Below are positions 1 through 13,100 of a stretch of DNA of 64,000 bases, piece by piece. Every line of letters starts with the position of its first letter. Positions within the stretch are counted from its first letter, which is position 1. The position numbers and the translations under genes were made by a program. The stretch is from positions 45,441,429 to 45,505,428 of the forward strand of contig NC_054878.1 in assembly GCF_018320785.1 (NCBI RefSeq), read 5' to 3'. The notes below the pieces were generated by a model that saw only the letters and a list, made by a program, of their open reading frames with translations, was not told the DNA's origin and ran no database searches. Source of the DNA: Cheilinus undulatus. Taxonomy: Eukaryota > Chordata > Actinopteri > Labriformes > Labridae.

Positions 1-339
1 GTAAAAAGTGGTAAAAAGGGGTTAATAGTATCAATAATAGGTCAACAGAGGCAACATTTAGCTTAAGTGGCAAGAATTAGATCAGAGGTGGCAAAAACAG
101 GCAGAAAAAAAGTGGTGGAAAGAGTTTAAAAACTGACAAAAATAGGTGTTAAATGGAAAAAAATTTGTTGAAATTGGTGGGAAAAAACTGATGAAAAGGG
201 GTTAAAATTTGACAAAACTGTTGTAAAGTGGCAACAGTGTAATTAAAAAATATTCATAGTTTTTTAGGACATCTGGAGACCCCCTCTCAGTGTCTCGTGA
301 CCCCCAAAGGGTTCCCGACCCCAAGGTTGAGAACCACTG
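1..339. mobile_element. hAT-like non-autonomous element, right end (cut by window edge)
   Basis: The segment ends in GGTTGAGAACCACTG, the inverted form of the CAGTGGTTCTCAACGTTGGG end at 27606, and the neighbouring 60 bases match that other copy closely in reverse complement. The interior is made of degenerate units of the type GTGGCAAAAA...GGGTTAAAA, the same interior as three further copies in the window. The left end is outside the window. No coding sequence is visible. Confidence 0.7.
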
Positions 340-850
340 GAATAGAGAAAGAATTGTTCAAAGCCTGTGTGATGTCAGCCACAATAGACGGACTCAAACA
401 GCTTTTGAAGCCAATCCACGGCGGCCATATTGAAATCGATGTCTCAACCTAACGGCCCACCCATTGAGCTTGACTTCCTGTCAGCTAGCTAGCACTAAAG
501 CCGTCCTTCTGGAGGTAGCGTCTGCCTGTCGAGCTGTCAATCAAATGAGACGCACCAATCAGTCCGCAGTGAGGTTTTCCCTAAATATAATCTAAATAAT
601 TGTGGTACAAACAATTCACCCCCAGTACAGTGAGAGCACATGAAGACATTAGTTAATGAGACATGTTTGGTTTTTTTGAACCAGGGTGTAAGCCAGGGTT
701 TTATTTCTAGAGTAAAAAACATCTTTAACATGTGTTCAGACGGGACTTCGGTGTTCCTGCAGCCAGCCTCAAATGGACACTCGCAGTATTGCAATTTTTT
801 GCACTTCAGGACCGGAGGTTGCCGCTTGGAGAAAACGCAGGAGCCTTCAT
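340..850. other. Intergenic, no gene seen
   Basis: This stretch has ordinary composition with a slightly GC-richer part at about 400-560. Short open frames exist on both strands but none resembles a protein or has flanking splice sites. It may be transposon-derived, but I could not pair ends. Confidence 0.4.
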
Positions 851-3250
851 GCAACTTTGGTAATTAAAAAAAAAAAATTGCCGATACATTTGTGCAACAA
901 AGCTTACAAGAGCTTGCCCACAACTTTTGGTAATTAAAAACAATACTTTAGCAAATACATTTGTGCAGCTTAGACAGACCGTAAAACAAACTGTTGAGAA
1001 CAGTTTGGTTCTATTACGACACTTTGTAAGAGTCAACTTTTGGTATTCAAGGACAAGAAAGGTCATATTTCTTTTTATGACATTATGCCAAAGTTTGTGA
1101 GCAAGTTTTGGTTATCAGAAACAAAAATATTACAGATGAATTTCTGAAATTTAAGTAGTGGAAATAAAAAAAGTTGCTAATGCTTTTTGCCTGAGTTTTG
1201 CCTGCAACAATTGAAAAAAAAAATTGCTGCCAATGTAATGGTGCTAATTAGATTTTTTTGCAGGAGTTTGCCATTAACCTCTGGTAATTAGAATAAAAAT
1301 GTTGCCAGTTTATTGGTACAATTAATTCTGCGTTCCATTTACATTGGAACTCGGATGTCCAAGCTGGGGACGACATCACACCAGAGTTAAATGTGTTCTA
1401 TTTGCTACCAGTCGGTGACTCTGGGTACTGAGGCTGCTCTGAGCTCCTGAACCAGAAAACCAAGTCTGAGGGCACATTTGTAATGATGCATCCACCTGGG
1501 AACCCCATAAGGTGCAATGCAAGAGTTTGTCTTCCAGTTCTGGTAATTAAAACAAGATATGTTAACAATTTTCTGGTAAAAGAGACAAAATTAAGGAGCT
1601 GATCTACAACTTTTGTTGAAAAAAAAAGATAAGTTGAAAATCAGTTTGCTATATTGAGGTAATTTGTAAGATTTTGTCAACTCTTTGTATTCAAAGACAA
1701 GAAACATTTTGAATCTTTTCATACAGTTTGGATGGTTTGCTGGAGTTTGGATCAATTTTTGGTCATCAGAAAACAAGAATATTGCCAATGCATTTATCCA
1801 TTTTAGACTGAGTGCACAAATAATTTGCCTGCAACTGCTGCCATTGAAAAACAAGACATGCTGCCAATGTTTTACGGCAATGCTGGGAGTGGGCAGATGT
1901 TTGCCTACAGTTACAGTTAAAATAGTTGCTAAAGTATAGTGCAATATCCACTTTATGCAGGGATTGTGCAGCCCCCTACTTTTGGAAACTAAAAACAAAA
2001 ATGTTGCCGTGTACTTGTTCAGTTAAGATTACAAGCATTAATTTGCCTGCAACAATGTATTAGTACAATTTTGAAATTTTATAGGAATCTTCCATGTACT
2101 TTTGGTAATGTACAATAACATTTTATCAGTGCAACTTCAAAAATGTTGCAAACATATTTACGCAATTTGGATAGTTTATAAGTTTGACAACTTTGCTGCC
2201 CAAAGAAGAGAATCCATGCAAGTATTTCCAAGTAATCCAGGCAGTTTGCCGAAGTTTGTAAGCAATTTTTGAAGATAAAACTTTTGTCTTCAAGATTAAC
2301 CTCTCAAGCCTGTCAAAATTAATCATAATGAATTAAGCTCCACTTTTAGTGTACTAATTTTTAAAATCGTCATTAATCTCATGCTTTACTGCCCCTTTCA
2401 GCACAGTTTGGTTAATCCATGTCAGCTTCTCACTGCAACCACAGTGATGCAAAATGCTCCTTAATGTCTCATTTCACTTCCAAAACCCATAAACAGCTCA
2501 GTGGACCAGTCAGAAGTCATCTGAACCTGTTTAGTGTTCTCTTATTTTCAACCCATAGCAAATTCATTTTTCTGTCATTAAATTCATGTTATAATCTTCA
2601 ATCTACCTCCAAAAACAGGCCTGGATTCAAACAGAAAGTTTAAGTTTGGTCTAAGATGGTAGAAAAATCCATTATTTATCAAAATGCAAAACAGTGGAAT
2701 TTTAAAGGGCGCAATTAATTGCAATTAACTATAGAAATTATGAGATTAATCATAATTCAAAATGTCAATCTTCAGAAAGCCCTAGTCTAATTTAGAACGT
2801 GTTTAAGAGATTTCTGCAACTTCTGGTAATGAAACACAAGTATGGCCAGTGTATTTGTGCAATTTAAATCAGTGGTTCTCAACTGGTGGGTCATGACCCA
2901 AAAGCAGGTCGCTGAGCCCTTTTCATTGGTGTGTTCCTGGAAGTAAAAGTTGCACCAAAAAGTCAATGACACTCCTATAAAATGTGCTTGTTTTTTCCTG
3001 TCTCTTTGATTTGTCATGTGTTGTACTGCACCAGGTCCAAACTGGATATTTCTCATCAAATAAAGCCAAAAAATATGGGTCACAATTCCCCAACGAGGAG
3101 TCATTAGTGGGTCCTGGGGCTTGACCAGTTGGGAACCACCAATTTAATTGGTAGTATCAGGAACAAGTGCAGTGCCACCATTTCTGCAAGACTTTAATTG
3201 CCTTCAGGAGTTTATCTGCAACTTTCAGGGATTACAACAAAAAAATTGCA
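850..3250. repeat. Degenerate tandem array, about 60-90 bp unit
   Basis: Variants of one unit recur throughout: a CAACTTTTGGTAATTAAAA block, then GTTGCCAATG, then ATTTGTGCAA, then a TTTGCCTGCAA spacer (for example near 905, 1265, 1540, 1800, 2100 and 2820). The copies are diverged and of uneven length, so this looks like an old satellite or a long transposon interior. A single diverged copy also lies at about 40535-40700. An hAT MITE has inserted at 2880-3141. Confidence 0.6.
2880..3141. mobile_element. hAT-type MITE
   Basis: It starts CAGTGGTTCTCAACTGG and ends CCAGTTGGGAACCACCA, an imperfect terminal inverted repeat. The 8 bases before (ATTTAAAT) and after (ATTTAATT) match at 7 of 8, fitting the 8-bp target duplication of hAT transposons. 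It is about 260 bp, has no transposase, and lies inside the tandem array at 850-3250. Confidence 0.8.
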
Positions 3251-3936
3251 AAGTAGTAGTACTGCATGTCTAGGACTTCTTTTTTCACAACTGTGGCATC
3301 GATACTGTTTAATATTTTACTAGAATCAAAGTAAATATTTCAGTATCATGACAAGCCAACATCCCCTGCAGATTCACATGAATAAATAAATAATTAAATA
3401 TCATTCATGCGGCGTTTGTACGTTTTTGGTACCTGCTTTCACCTCACTGCAGCGCCTCATGAAGTCGGTATGAATGAAGCTGCTGCTCCTCTCTGTGTCT
3501 GTCGCCCCCTGCTGGTCAGCATTTGTTTCTTTGTTTCACTGCTTTGAGTTCAACTGCAGAACAAAAGACAAAAAGGGAGGATAAAAACACACAAAAACAC
3601 TGATTCAAACACCAAAAAAAGGCAATAAACTAGGCTTTCATGAGTATGTTGAACATTTGATTTGTCTGTAAGGTTGATTTTTTTTTTTTACTCACTTTCA
3701 TTTTGGTCAATGAAACGATTGAAAAAAACATCAGGATTCATCCACTTTCTCTCCTGTTGATGCTTTTCCTCCAGCTTTTCACCCATGTAATTATTTTAAG
3801 TTTCTTATAATGCTGGTAAAAATGTAGGATGTTTATTTTTCTACTTGGTGCATCTTTTTGCTTCCATCAATCTCTTCCTGATTCAAACAAAGAAACAAAC
3901 AGCTCCAAATGACTTTTCTGCTCCCTAAAATGTATT
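3251..3936. other. Intergenic spacer downstream of TAF1B
   Basis: The segment is AT-rich with homopolymer runs. I see no exon, repeat end or RNA gene in it. Confidence 0.4.
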
Positions 3937-3942
3937 TTTATT
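3937..3942 (-). other. Candidate polyadenylation signal of TAF1B
   Basis: TTTATT on the plus strand reads AATAAA on the minus strand, about 195 bases beyond the TAF1B stop codon. It would give a short 3' UTR. Use is inferred from position only. Confidence 0.45.
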
Positions 3943-4135
3943 TTCAGAAGAATCAAAGAGTAAAGAAGCATAACAAACTTTGAGGAGGAATTTGTTGATT
4001 TTTTTCACCTCAGCGGCTTCCTTTTTACCCAGAGATCTTAGAACCATGATGTCCAAGCGTCCTTCAGCGCATCAATAAAAACATAATGTTAAACTTTAGC
4101 TCTGAGCTGCTGAAAAATAATCAGCTGAAAGTTTG

Positions 4136-7100
4136 TCATCTTATTTCTTGTTCCTGGTCTGAACTCTCGACCTCGTTCCTTGCTCTTGTCTCGGTTTCTT
4201 CCTCGGCTCTCGCCCTTGCCCTTGTCCTGATCCTCGATGTCGTCTTAGGTTTTTCTGTGTTTCTCTTCCTCTTTCTTCTGGACTGATTCTCTGGTTTTAA
4301 CTTCATCTTTGTCCACGGCATTTTAGTGGTCAGGACTCGCCTCTCGACACTCAGCACCTCCTCGTAAAGGAGCTCCGGCTTCACGTCCATCATGAAGCTG
4401 AAGAGCTGCAGCACCCAGACGAACATCCGTGGCAGCGTTGGCTCCACATCTGAGTAATGACTCAAACACTTCCTGTACAGAAAAAGAAGAAGAAGGGCTG
4501 TCATTGGTGGAGTAATGCTGATCTTGAATAGCACCTTCTTTTTATTTCTGGGGGGCTTCAGAGAACGTGATTGTTCAAGGACTGAGACATTTCACCATTT
4601 CATGAAAATATTAGCTCACTTTGAATTTGAAGGCACCAACATCTCAAAAAAGTAGGGACAGGGCCATTTTTACCATTGTGTCGCATTCCTACTTCTTTAA
4701 ACAACAGCCTGTAAACATCTGAAGTGAGGAGACCAGTTACTGGGAGAGGAATGTTGTCCCATTCTTGTCTGATGTGGGATTCTAGCTGCTTAATAGTCCT
4801 GGTCTTCCTTGCTGGATTTTCCTTTTATGGTGCTTCAAATGTTTTCTATTGGTGAAAGGTCTGGACTGCAGGCAGACCAGTTCAGGTCATTCAAAATGAG
4901 CTATTATTTTTCATGAAATGGTAAAATGTCTCAGTTTCAACATCTGATATGTTGTTTATGGTCTATTATGAATAAAATATGGGTTTATGAGATTTGAAAA
5001 TCAATGACTTACGTTTTTATTTACATTAAACAGTGCCCCAACTTTTTTGGAACTGGGGTTGTAATTTGGACCAAAATTCACAGTGAAGAGTGCAACAAAA
5101 CCTTAAATCAACAGGTGCATCTGTCTAATTTAGGGTTAAAAATCACCGATTAGGATAGAGCATAAAAACAAAAAATAAGGCCTGGTTGGTTGTAAAAGTC
5201 AACCAAAGATTATATTATCATCATAATTTTTTTATAATTATTATATTTTCTATAATGAGAAATGGCTGAGGGGGTGACCCTGGTTTACAATGATGCAGAG
5301 TAAAAATATCTGCAAACCTGTAATAATAATTATAAAAGAAGATTTTTTTGTGGACTTGTTGGCCAAATTGAGCCTTAAATAAATCTAATGGCATGTTTTT
5401 AAAAGGAAATCTGACCAATGATCTTGGTTAATCCGAGTTTTTGCAGTGTCGGGTCTCAGATATGGGTTCAGTATAATAAAATACCAGTGTAAATCTGATT
5501 AGTCGTGTTTTTTCAGTCCCTTCTCTGCTGACGTACCAGTTGCACGGTCGGAGCGCAGGATGCCAGTATGACTGGTTTGAGAAGGTCGGCACGCCATCCT
5601 TCAGGGTCACAGCTCCGCCCAGCTTCATGTGGTGCATGCTGGGACCGTCGGCGCCGTCCTCGTCTCCCCAACAGAACGTGAAGCTGGATGGACCGACTGC
5701 CGGCTCTGCAACCACCGAACGGGATGAGAGCTTCTCAAAACAAATCTGGTACTGGTCAGCAACCCCTGCACACATGAATACAGATTTAGGGTAACGGCAT
5801 AAAGATTTAAAAAACATACTTGTTCGATGACAACAGGCCTTAAAATGCTGAGTTTTAACAATCTGTAAGACGATTTATGAGCAAATAACTCCACACTAAA
5901 AGCAGAAACTCTTACTTTTCTTTTTTAGCACGATGTATTTTATGCTCTTGTCACAGTAAAAAGGTCTCTTTGACTTCCACTGTTTCCTGTAAATTAAGAG
6001 AGAAAGAAAATTATAAAACAAAAATTGGTGCTGGAGAGAGATTAGATATTTGGGTAGAGATAAATCAGAAGGTTTGTAAGAAGTCAATGCTCCTAGACGA
6101 GCGCCTGACAAGTTAACGGTCTTGATTTCCAGTTTGTAGTCTTCTTCAGTCCAGCCCAAAGTTCACTTAGTAAATCAGAGTCCCAGGACACACTGAGGTG
6201 CGTCCACACCGAGCATTAAGGATGGTATCTGAATGCTCTAAATCAGGGGTGTCAAACTCTAGGCCCGGGGGCCAAATCTGCTCCACGGTACAGTTAAAAC
6301 TGGCCCGCCAGGTCATATCATATTTTTATTATAACTGGCCCACTTGTTTGAGGTCTGAAGATTCCCTCCAGTTTAAAAATGTAAACCTAACCCTGATGAC
6401 TGAAAATATCCTTGTTCTGTCATAAACATAAGTAAAAAAGAAAATAATTAGATAAAAAGTCAGGAATCTGGGAAAATAAAATTCTGTTTTTTTTCATATT
6501 CTTGATTTTGCATCTCACAGTTATTACGCAAAGTCATAGTTTTGACTTTTTATTTTATATTTTGACCTTTTCAATTCACATTTTTTTCCTTTTATCTTGT
6601 GTTTTAACTTTTTACACCCTGAATTTTGAATTTCTAAGTAATATTTTCACCTTTAACTCACAATTTTGATTTATTTTTCTCACATTTTGACCTTTTAGCT
6701 CCTTACATTGACTTTTATCTCATAATTTGGTCTTTTGCATCCTCAATTTTAAATTTTAAGTAATATTTTGAACTGTAAAACTCAAAATTTTGATTTTTTC
6801 TCAGCTTTTGACATTTACAACTGATGATTTGGAAGTTTATCTTATATTTTGACCATTAAAACTCATTATTTCAAATTTTTATCTCACATTTTGGCCATTA
6901 AAAACCATGATTTAAGCTTTCTTTCTTGTTTATTTGCCTTTTGCCTAAATTCAGAATTGAGCCCCTGCTGTGATCAAGTTTGACATCTCTGCTCTAAACG
7001 CATCATTATCTCTGTCAAAGTCTGTTATAAAATGTCTCACCTGGCGATGTTTTGGTCCCTGGTTTCCCGAGCTCGGATCAGAGCGGGCTGTAGCAGTCGG

Positions 7101-10100
7101 AACCACCGCCTCATGCTGAACACGTTTCCTGATAAAAAGCAAAAACTTTATTGTTCCAATCAGGAAAAACATACATAGACAAGTAAAGCATCATAACAGG
7201 AAAATGTTCAAGGTTTGACTCATTTTAACTTGTAATTTCATCAGTTAAATGTTTTAAAACAGGGAGATGTTCTGAACGAAAACATGAAGAATGACAGGAG
7301 GGAGACGCTGACGAATGAGAGATCTGTGCAGGGTTGTCACGTGAGGGCAGTGGGGCAAAGCCTTTGGGACCCTTGCTGCCAGATGAAGAGGAAATTTCCG
7401 TGCAACAAGTGTCGATTAGGTAGGTCGAATCGTCTCCTCTAGGAGGACTCGCGAATGCCTGCAATATCAAGGGAGCTGGCTCAGCTGCCGCCACCGCCTC
7501 ATCTGAAGTGAGGCACCCTGGCGTTGGCTAGACTAGTGGGTGCGTACATTTTACTCCTGGTGAGGTCATGCTGATGGACGCCACACTGAAGGAGTGGGGT
7601 TCTTGGTGACTTCAGTGCTGCCACTGGCACTGAAGAGAGGGCTACGAGGCATGTGTTGGTCCACATGGCCCTGGACAACGAGACGAAAGCTTCTCAATGC
7701 ACCTGACCTGACAGCAGGGAGATGTGCAGCTCATACCCGCCTGGTATGAAAGCTGAGACGGTGCATAAAGAGTGGACATGAAGAAAAACATGCTACCAGT
7801 TTGTTCCAGTAGTTAAACAAACAGAAAAATAAAAGGATCAAATATGAGGAGGAGAGCTCACCAGATTTGTCCTTATCGCCCACATCATTCGATAAATCCC
7901 TAAAATACACATAAAAAAAAAAGTCAATAAAAAATAAACACAACAGATTTTTTTATGCAACTCAACTTCATGAGCCTGCAATCCAACCTTTATTTTAATG
8001 TGCTTAAAAGACGGCTAATACCCGTCACAATGATAAAAAAGGCACTAAAATACATCCAATCAGAGAAAGTCTATATTTATATGATTTATTTAATCCTTGA
8101 AATTCATCAGTTGACAAATCTATGTATCAAATAATCAGTTTGGATCAATTTACCACTCGGCGTGGTCATCCAGGCCGAAGAAAAGCTTCATGGTGATGAT
8201 GACGAGGGCGGCAGCCTGCAGGTCGTACTTGGGCAAGACGCGACGAGACACAGGGTGGAACGTGTGGAGTTTTTCATCCGCCAAGCGGCCGTGCTCCATG
8301 AGCCTGCAGAGCCACGGGTGGAGCTCATCTGAGAGAGAAGGAAATAATCAATAATCAATACCACTGAAACGTCTGAGAGTTAATGCATTCATTAATCTAA
8401 GGCGAGGTAAACAGCGGTCAAAATCAGGTCAGCATAGGCCACTTTGGCATTTGAATGCATCAACCTCTGGCCTCCTGGTGGCCATCCTGCAGGCCAAGGT
8501 TATAATAGTTTGGGATTTTTCATTAGTTTTTCATTTTATTTCTTTTTCACTTTCTGTGTTCGATCTCAGTTTAGTTTTTATTAGTTTTAACTGCTGGTTT
8601 GTTAGTTTAGTTTTTATTTTGCAGTTTTTATTAGTTATTTATTAGTGTTAGTTTTTTATGGATAGATGTTGGGGCTGAGTGAGCATCATACATTTTTAAA
8701 AACATATTAAAACAGGCTACTCTTCACTTATTTTATTTATTTAAAGATGATGTTTGAATACAACTCCAGACTTAAAACTACCACTGTGTGAAGTCTGAAC
8801 CAATCAGATCAGGCAATTTTACACTCTTAGTTTTAGTTAACTAAAATAACCTTGCTGCAGGCCCATGCCTTAAACCCTCCAGGTATGCTCTCAGCTGACC
8901 CCTCCACTACTCACAGGGCCGCCCCCCAGGTCTGATCCAGCCCAAGGTCCCAGTATGTGGCGAGCTGGCCCTGGAAAGCTCGCCAGACTTCTGTAGGAGT
9001 GCAGCTATCAGTACCAGAATTTAAACTTTGAAATCATACATTCAAAATGTAGCCTCTGCACACGGCACTAACTCTACTGACTGAGCCAAACGGCGCCCAA
9101 ACTAATGATCGTTAAATCAAATTAAATAAAATAGCAAAGGAATCTAAAAAGTACACGACAGTACATTCAATGGTGTTATTAGTAGTGTTATTAGCATGAT
9201 TAGTGGCGTTGTTACCAGGCAGATTAGCGTCGGTCAGGTAGCGCAGGCTGAGCAGGGCCGGGTGCAGCAAATTTTGACGGCTGACTGGAGGAAAAGCAGG
9301 AAGTTTGAGGAACAAAATGAGAGCCTGAGCCTCCTTGTGCAACTTCTGGTAAGATGGGATTTTCTGAGGAGAAAAACAAACACACATAAACAAATACTAT
9401 CAGACTAATGTTAATCAGAGAGGAGAGTTTGAACAACCCTGGATTAGAGAATTAGATTATTGATCAGTGCACTGACAGCTGATTGGTTTCTCACCACGAC
9501 TCTGAAGAACATTGCGTCTTTTCCTTCAACCTTCATCTCTTCAGGAAGGACCTCATGAGCGTTGACGTACGGGATATGACCTTCATTCACCAACCTGAAA
9601 CCAAACACACCGTACTGCTCCAGGAGATTCCAAAATTTTCAAAGACTTTCTAGGACTTAAAGGTGCAGTGTGTAATATTTCGCCTATTAGCATTTAGCAA
9701 AACAAGCTTGGTTAAAATGAAACATAACATTTATAAGTAGATTGATCTAAATTAGTGTTGACATCTGATAACACATTTTTTAAATTTATGTTTTAAATTA
9801 ACTCAGAATAAGCCTTGTATTCATACATAGGGAGGGTCCCCTCCAAGGAAGCTGCCATCTTGGATTTTTGCATTTTGCCTGTTTCTATGGCACCATAGAA
9901 GGAACCAAATAACAGTTAAGCATGTATTGATTTTAAAACTTCACTGGTTCCCACAGTTATCACCAGAGAAATGATCATCACACTCCAGAATTGACTGTTA
10001 GATGTTGATAGTCCCATTTTTACACACTGTACCTTTAAAGGGGACATATTATGCAAAAATCTCGTTTTCAGGATTTTCTAACAAAAAAATGTGCCCCTGA

Positions 10101-13100
10101 CCTGTCCACAATCCCCTCAAGTACCAGAAAAATCTACCCCCCCCCCCTCTAGAAAATGTGTGCTGAAACAAGCCATTCTCAGATTTTCCCCTCATGATGT
10201 CATGTGAGGAGTAAGCCCCGCCCCCTGGTTAAGTTGGCCCTCCCTGCTTGAAATACAGTTCTGCCCTTCTCTCCTGATCCTCCTCTCGGCTGAGAGGAGG
10301 ATCCAGCAAGCTACACATCCACATCCAGCAAGCTACATCCCTTTCCTGAGAGGGGTGTGGCCAGGGGAGGAGTCAGACTGCTCATTAACATTTAAAGCCA
10401 CAGACACAGAAACAGCTCGTGCTGGGGCAGGGCTGAAACAGAGGGGTTTTTAGACATGCAGAAATCCAATATTGGAGTGTTTTTTAAGCAACAAAAGACA
10501 CAGGCATGTTTTGGGGACCTCTAAAACCAATATAAACTTGCCTTAAAAGGGTCAAATATGTGACCTTTAACTAGAAAGGATCCATAAATCCAGCAAACAC
10601 AGATTTTTCTCCATTTGGATTCTTTATGAAACACCTTTAAAACAGAAGGCAAGAAAGTGTTTTTTGATTACCTTAGCAGGTCACTGAGCGTCAGCGGCTC
10701 GCAGCTCCAGGTGAGTGCGATGTGGATCAGAGCCAGAGTCTTCCTCATGCTCATCAGACCGGGGCCCCGTCGGTAGGAGGCGGCGTCCACTGAGCCCGAA
10801 GCCATCGTCCATTCACTACAGCTCTCTGCGAACAAGAAGGAGAAAGCCACTGACAGTGTTTTCATGCAGAAAAAGAAGGGAGTGAGTTTTGAAAAGAAAT
10901 AAATGAGGAAAATTAGAGATGGCTAAAAAAATTATGTTTGAGGAAGTAAATTAATGCATTAAGTAAAGTTGTTAATCAAAAATCTACAAGCCTGATCTTT
11001 TTCTGCAGAACAAAAAATTAACTATATTTAGGATTCTAAAGCCAAAACTTCTCAGAGTATAAACAAAATGTATTAATTTTCTTATTTACAACAGATAAAA
11101 TTCACTTTCAGCAAAACAGTCTCAACAAGAGTCCATGTAAAATGTAAAATAAAGACACCACAACAAGCTCACACAGCTGCACTCCATTAAAAACAACAAA
11201 TTCATTTCCTAAATTTGAAGTTTTTGGCTTTTAAAAACGATTCTAACAACATAAACTAAAACTCTTCTTTAAAGTGAAAGATAAAAGCTTTATCTGCAGC
11301 TTTAAAATATTCAGAACACCAAATCGTAGATCTGTTTTGAACAACTCTTTTAGCTAGGACTGTCACGTGTGTTGAGCGTACCTGCGTTGGATCCGGCGGT
11401 GCTTGGCAGAGTCGTCTCTCCGTCGGTCTCGCTGGCCGACACCATGACAGACTCGGTGGCACTTTCTGAGTCCGAACCTGGGCGTCTCTGAAGACAGAGA
11501 GAATTTACAACAACAAATGGGTTGTGCTGCTGTTCCGGTCCAAATTTAACACATTCTTATTTCATTTGTGTCCTAGAGGCCGGAGCAAGCTACACTTTCT
11601 TTACTGGGTGAGCCTAATGAGCCTACACAACCTTTTTTCTTTTGCAATGGCGCCAGGAACGCAAAACAAAAATCTTACCCTGTCTCAGACAAATCATAGA
11701 CAAAGATAACCTGAGTACATACAAAAGTCAGTTTTTAAATGATGATTTCATTTATTAAGGGAAAAAGACACCCAAACCTACCTGCCCCTATGCTAAAAAA
11801 GCCATTCCCCCCCTTGTTCAATCATGAATTATTCTAATTAACCACAGTTTTTGGAAAGCTGAGTCCAATTTCACTATCCACACCCAGGCCTGATTACTGC
11901 CAGACCTGTCAGATCCAGAAACCCCTGTAACAAAACCTGTCTGACAAAGTGAAATAGACTAAAAGATCTCCAACACATCATGGAACCATCTAAAGAAATT
12001 CAAGAACAGATGAGAAACAAAGTCACTGACATCTATCAGTCTGAAATGGTTAAAAAGACATGTCTAAGGCTTTGAGACCAGTGAGCCACAGTGAGAGCCG
12101 TTACCCACAAATGGAGAAAACTTGAAACAGTGGTGAACCTTCCTAGGAGCGGCCAGCCTACCAATATGACTCATCCAGGAGGTCCCAGAAGAACCCAGAA
12201 CAACATCTGAAGACCTGCAGGCCTCCCTGACTCAGTTAAGGTCAGAGTTCATGATTCAACAATCAGAAAGAGACTGGGCAACAATGGCATCATGGGAGAG
12301 TTCCAAGGCCAAAACCACTGCTGACCAGAAAGGCACAAAGGCTCACATTTGACTAAAATCATCCTGACGATAAGAAGAGAGGGCCAAAATTCCCACAGTC
12401 GGACATTAATACGAGACATATTTTAATCACCCTAATTACAGAGGAAATACTCCATTTTAGCCAGATTTGACCAGATTGTGTCACCACTGCCCATAGGCAA
12501 AAATCAGGCCTGAATATGAACAAACACTTTTACAGTGTGATATAATCAATTTACTCGTAATTTGGCAGACAGGTAAATGAAGACACTTTTATTCTAGAAG
12601 ACAGAAGTATCTTTATGTGCTTTATGAACTGACCATTTGGAACTGGGCGCTCCTCACTGGTGTGTGCGTGTATGCCTGCTCGGTCTTCTGAAGGTAGAGT
12701 CTCCACAGCTCACAGAGCAAGCCATCCTGCACACACATGCACACAGATGTTAGACGCAGAGCTCTGGCCTCTCGCCGTCACTTTCAGCAGAGGAAAAATC
12801 AAACCTTGAATTCTGCTGGGACTCCCAGTCGCAGCAGAGCGTCGGCTTGTTTCATCAGGATGAACTGGAAACCTTCACAGATCATCCACAGACGCCCTCG
12901 CTCTGAAAACACCAACATCAGCTGGTCAAAACTTAGACAACAATTTAATGTACAGCTCAGACTTTATTATTCATGTTTAGTCCTATAAAGCCAAAGTAGC
13001 TGCATCTGATACACATCTTTAGTCGTCTGCATCCTGTGAGAGATGCTTTTTACCCCTGAAAATCCTGGTGAACAAAATCTGATTCGTACTGCAACATAGG

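Noticed and set aside
4086-4286. Hydrophobic 66-aa plus-strand frame
   Set aside because: It is the complement of the Arg/Glu-rich tail of TAF1B and has no independent support.
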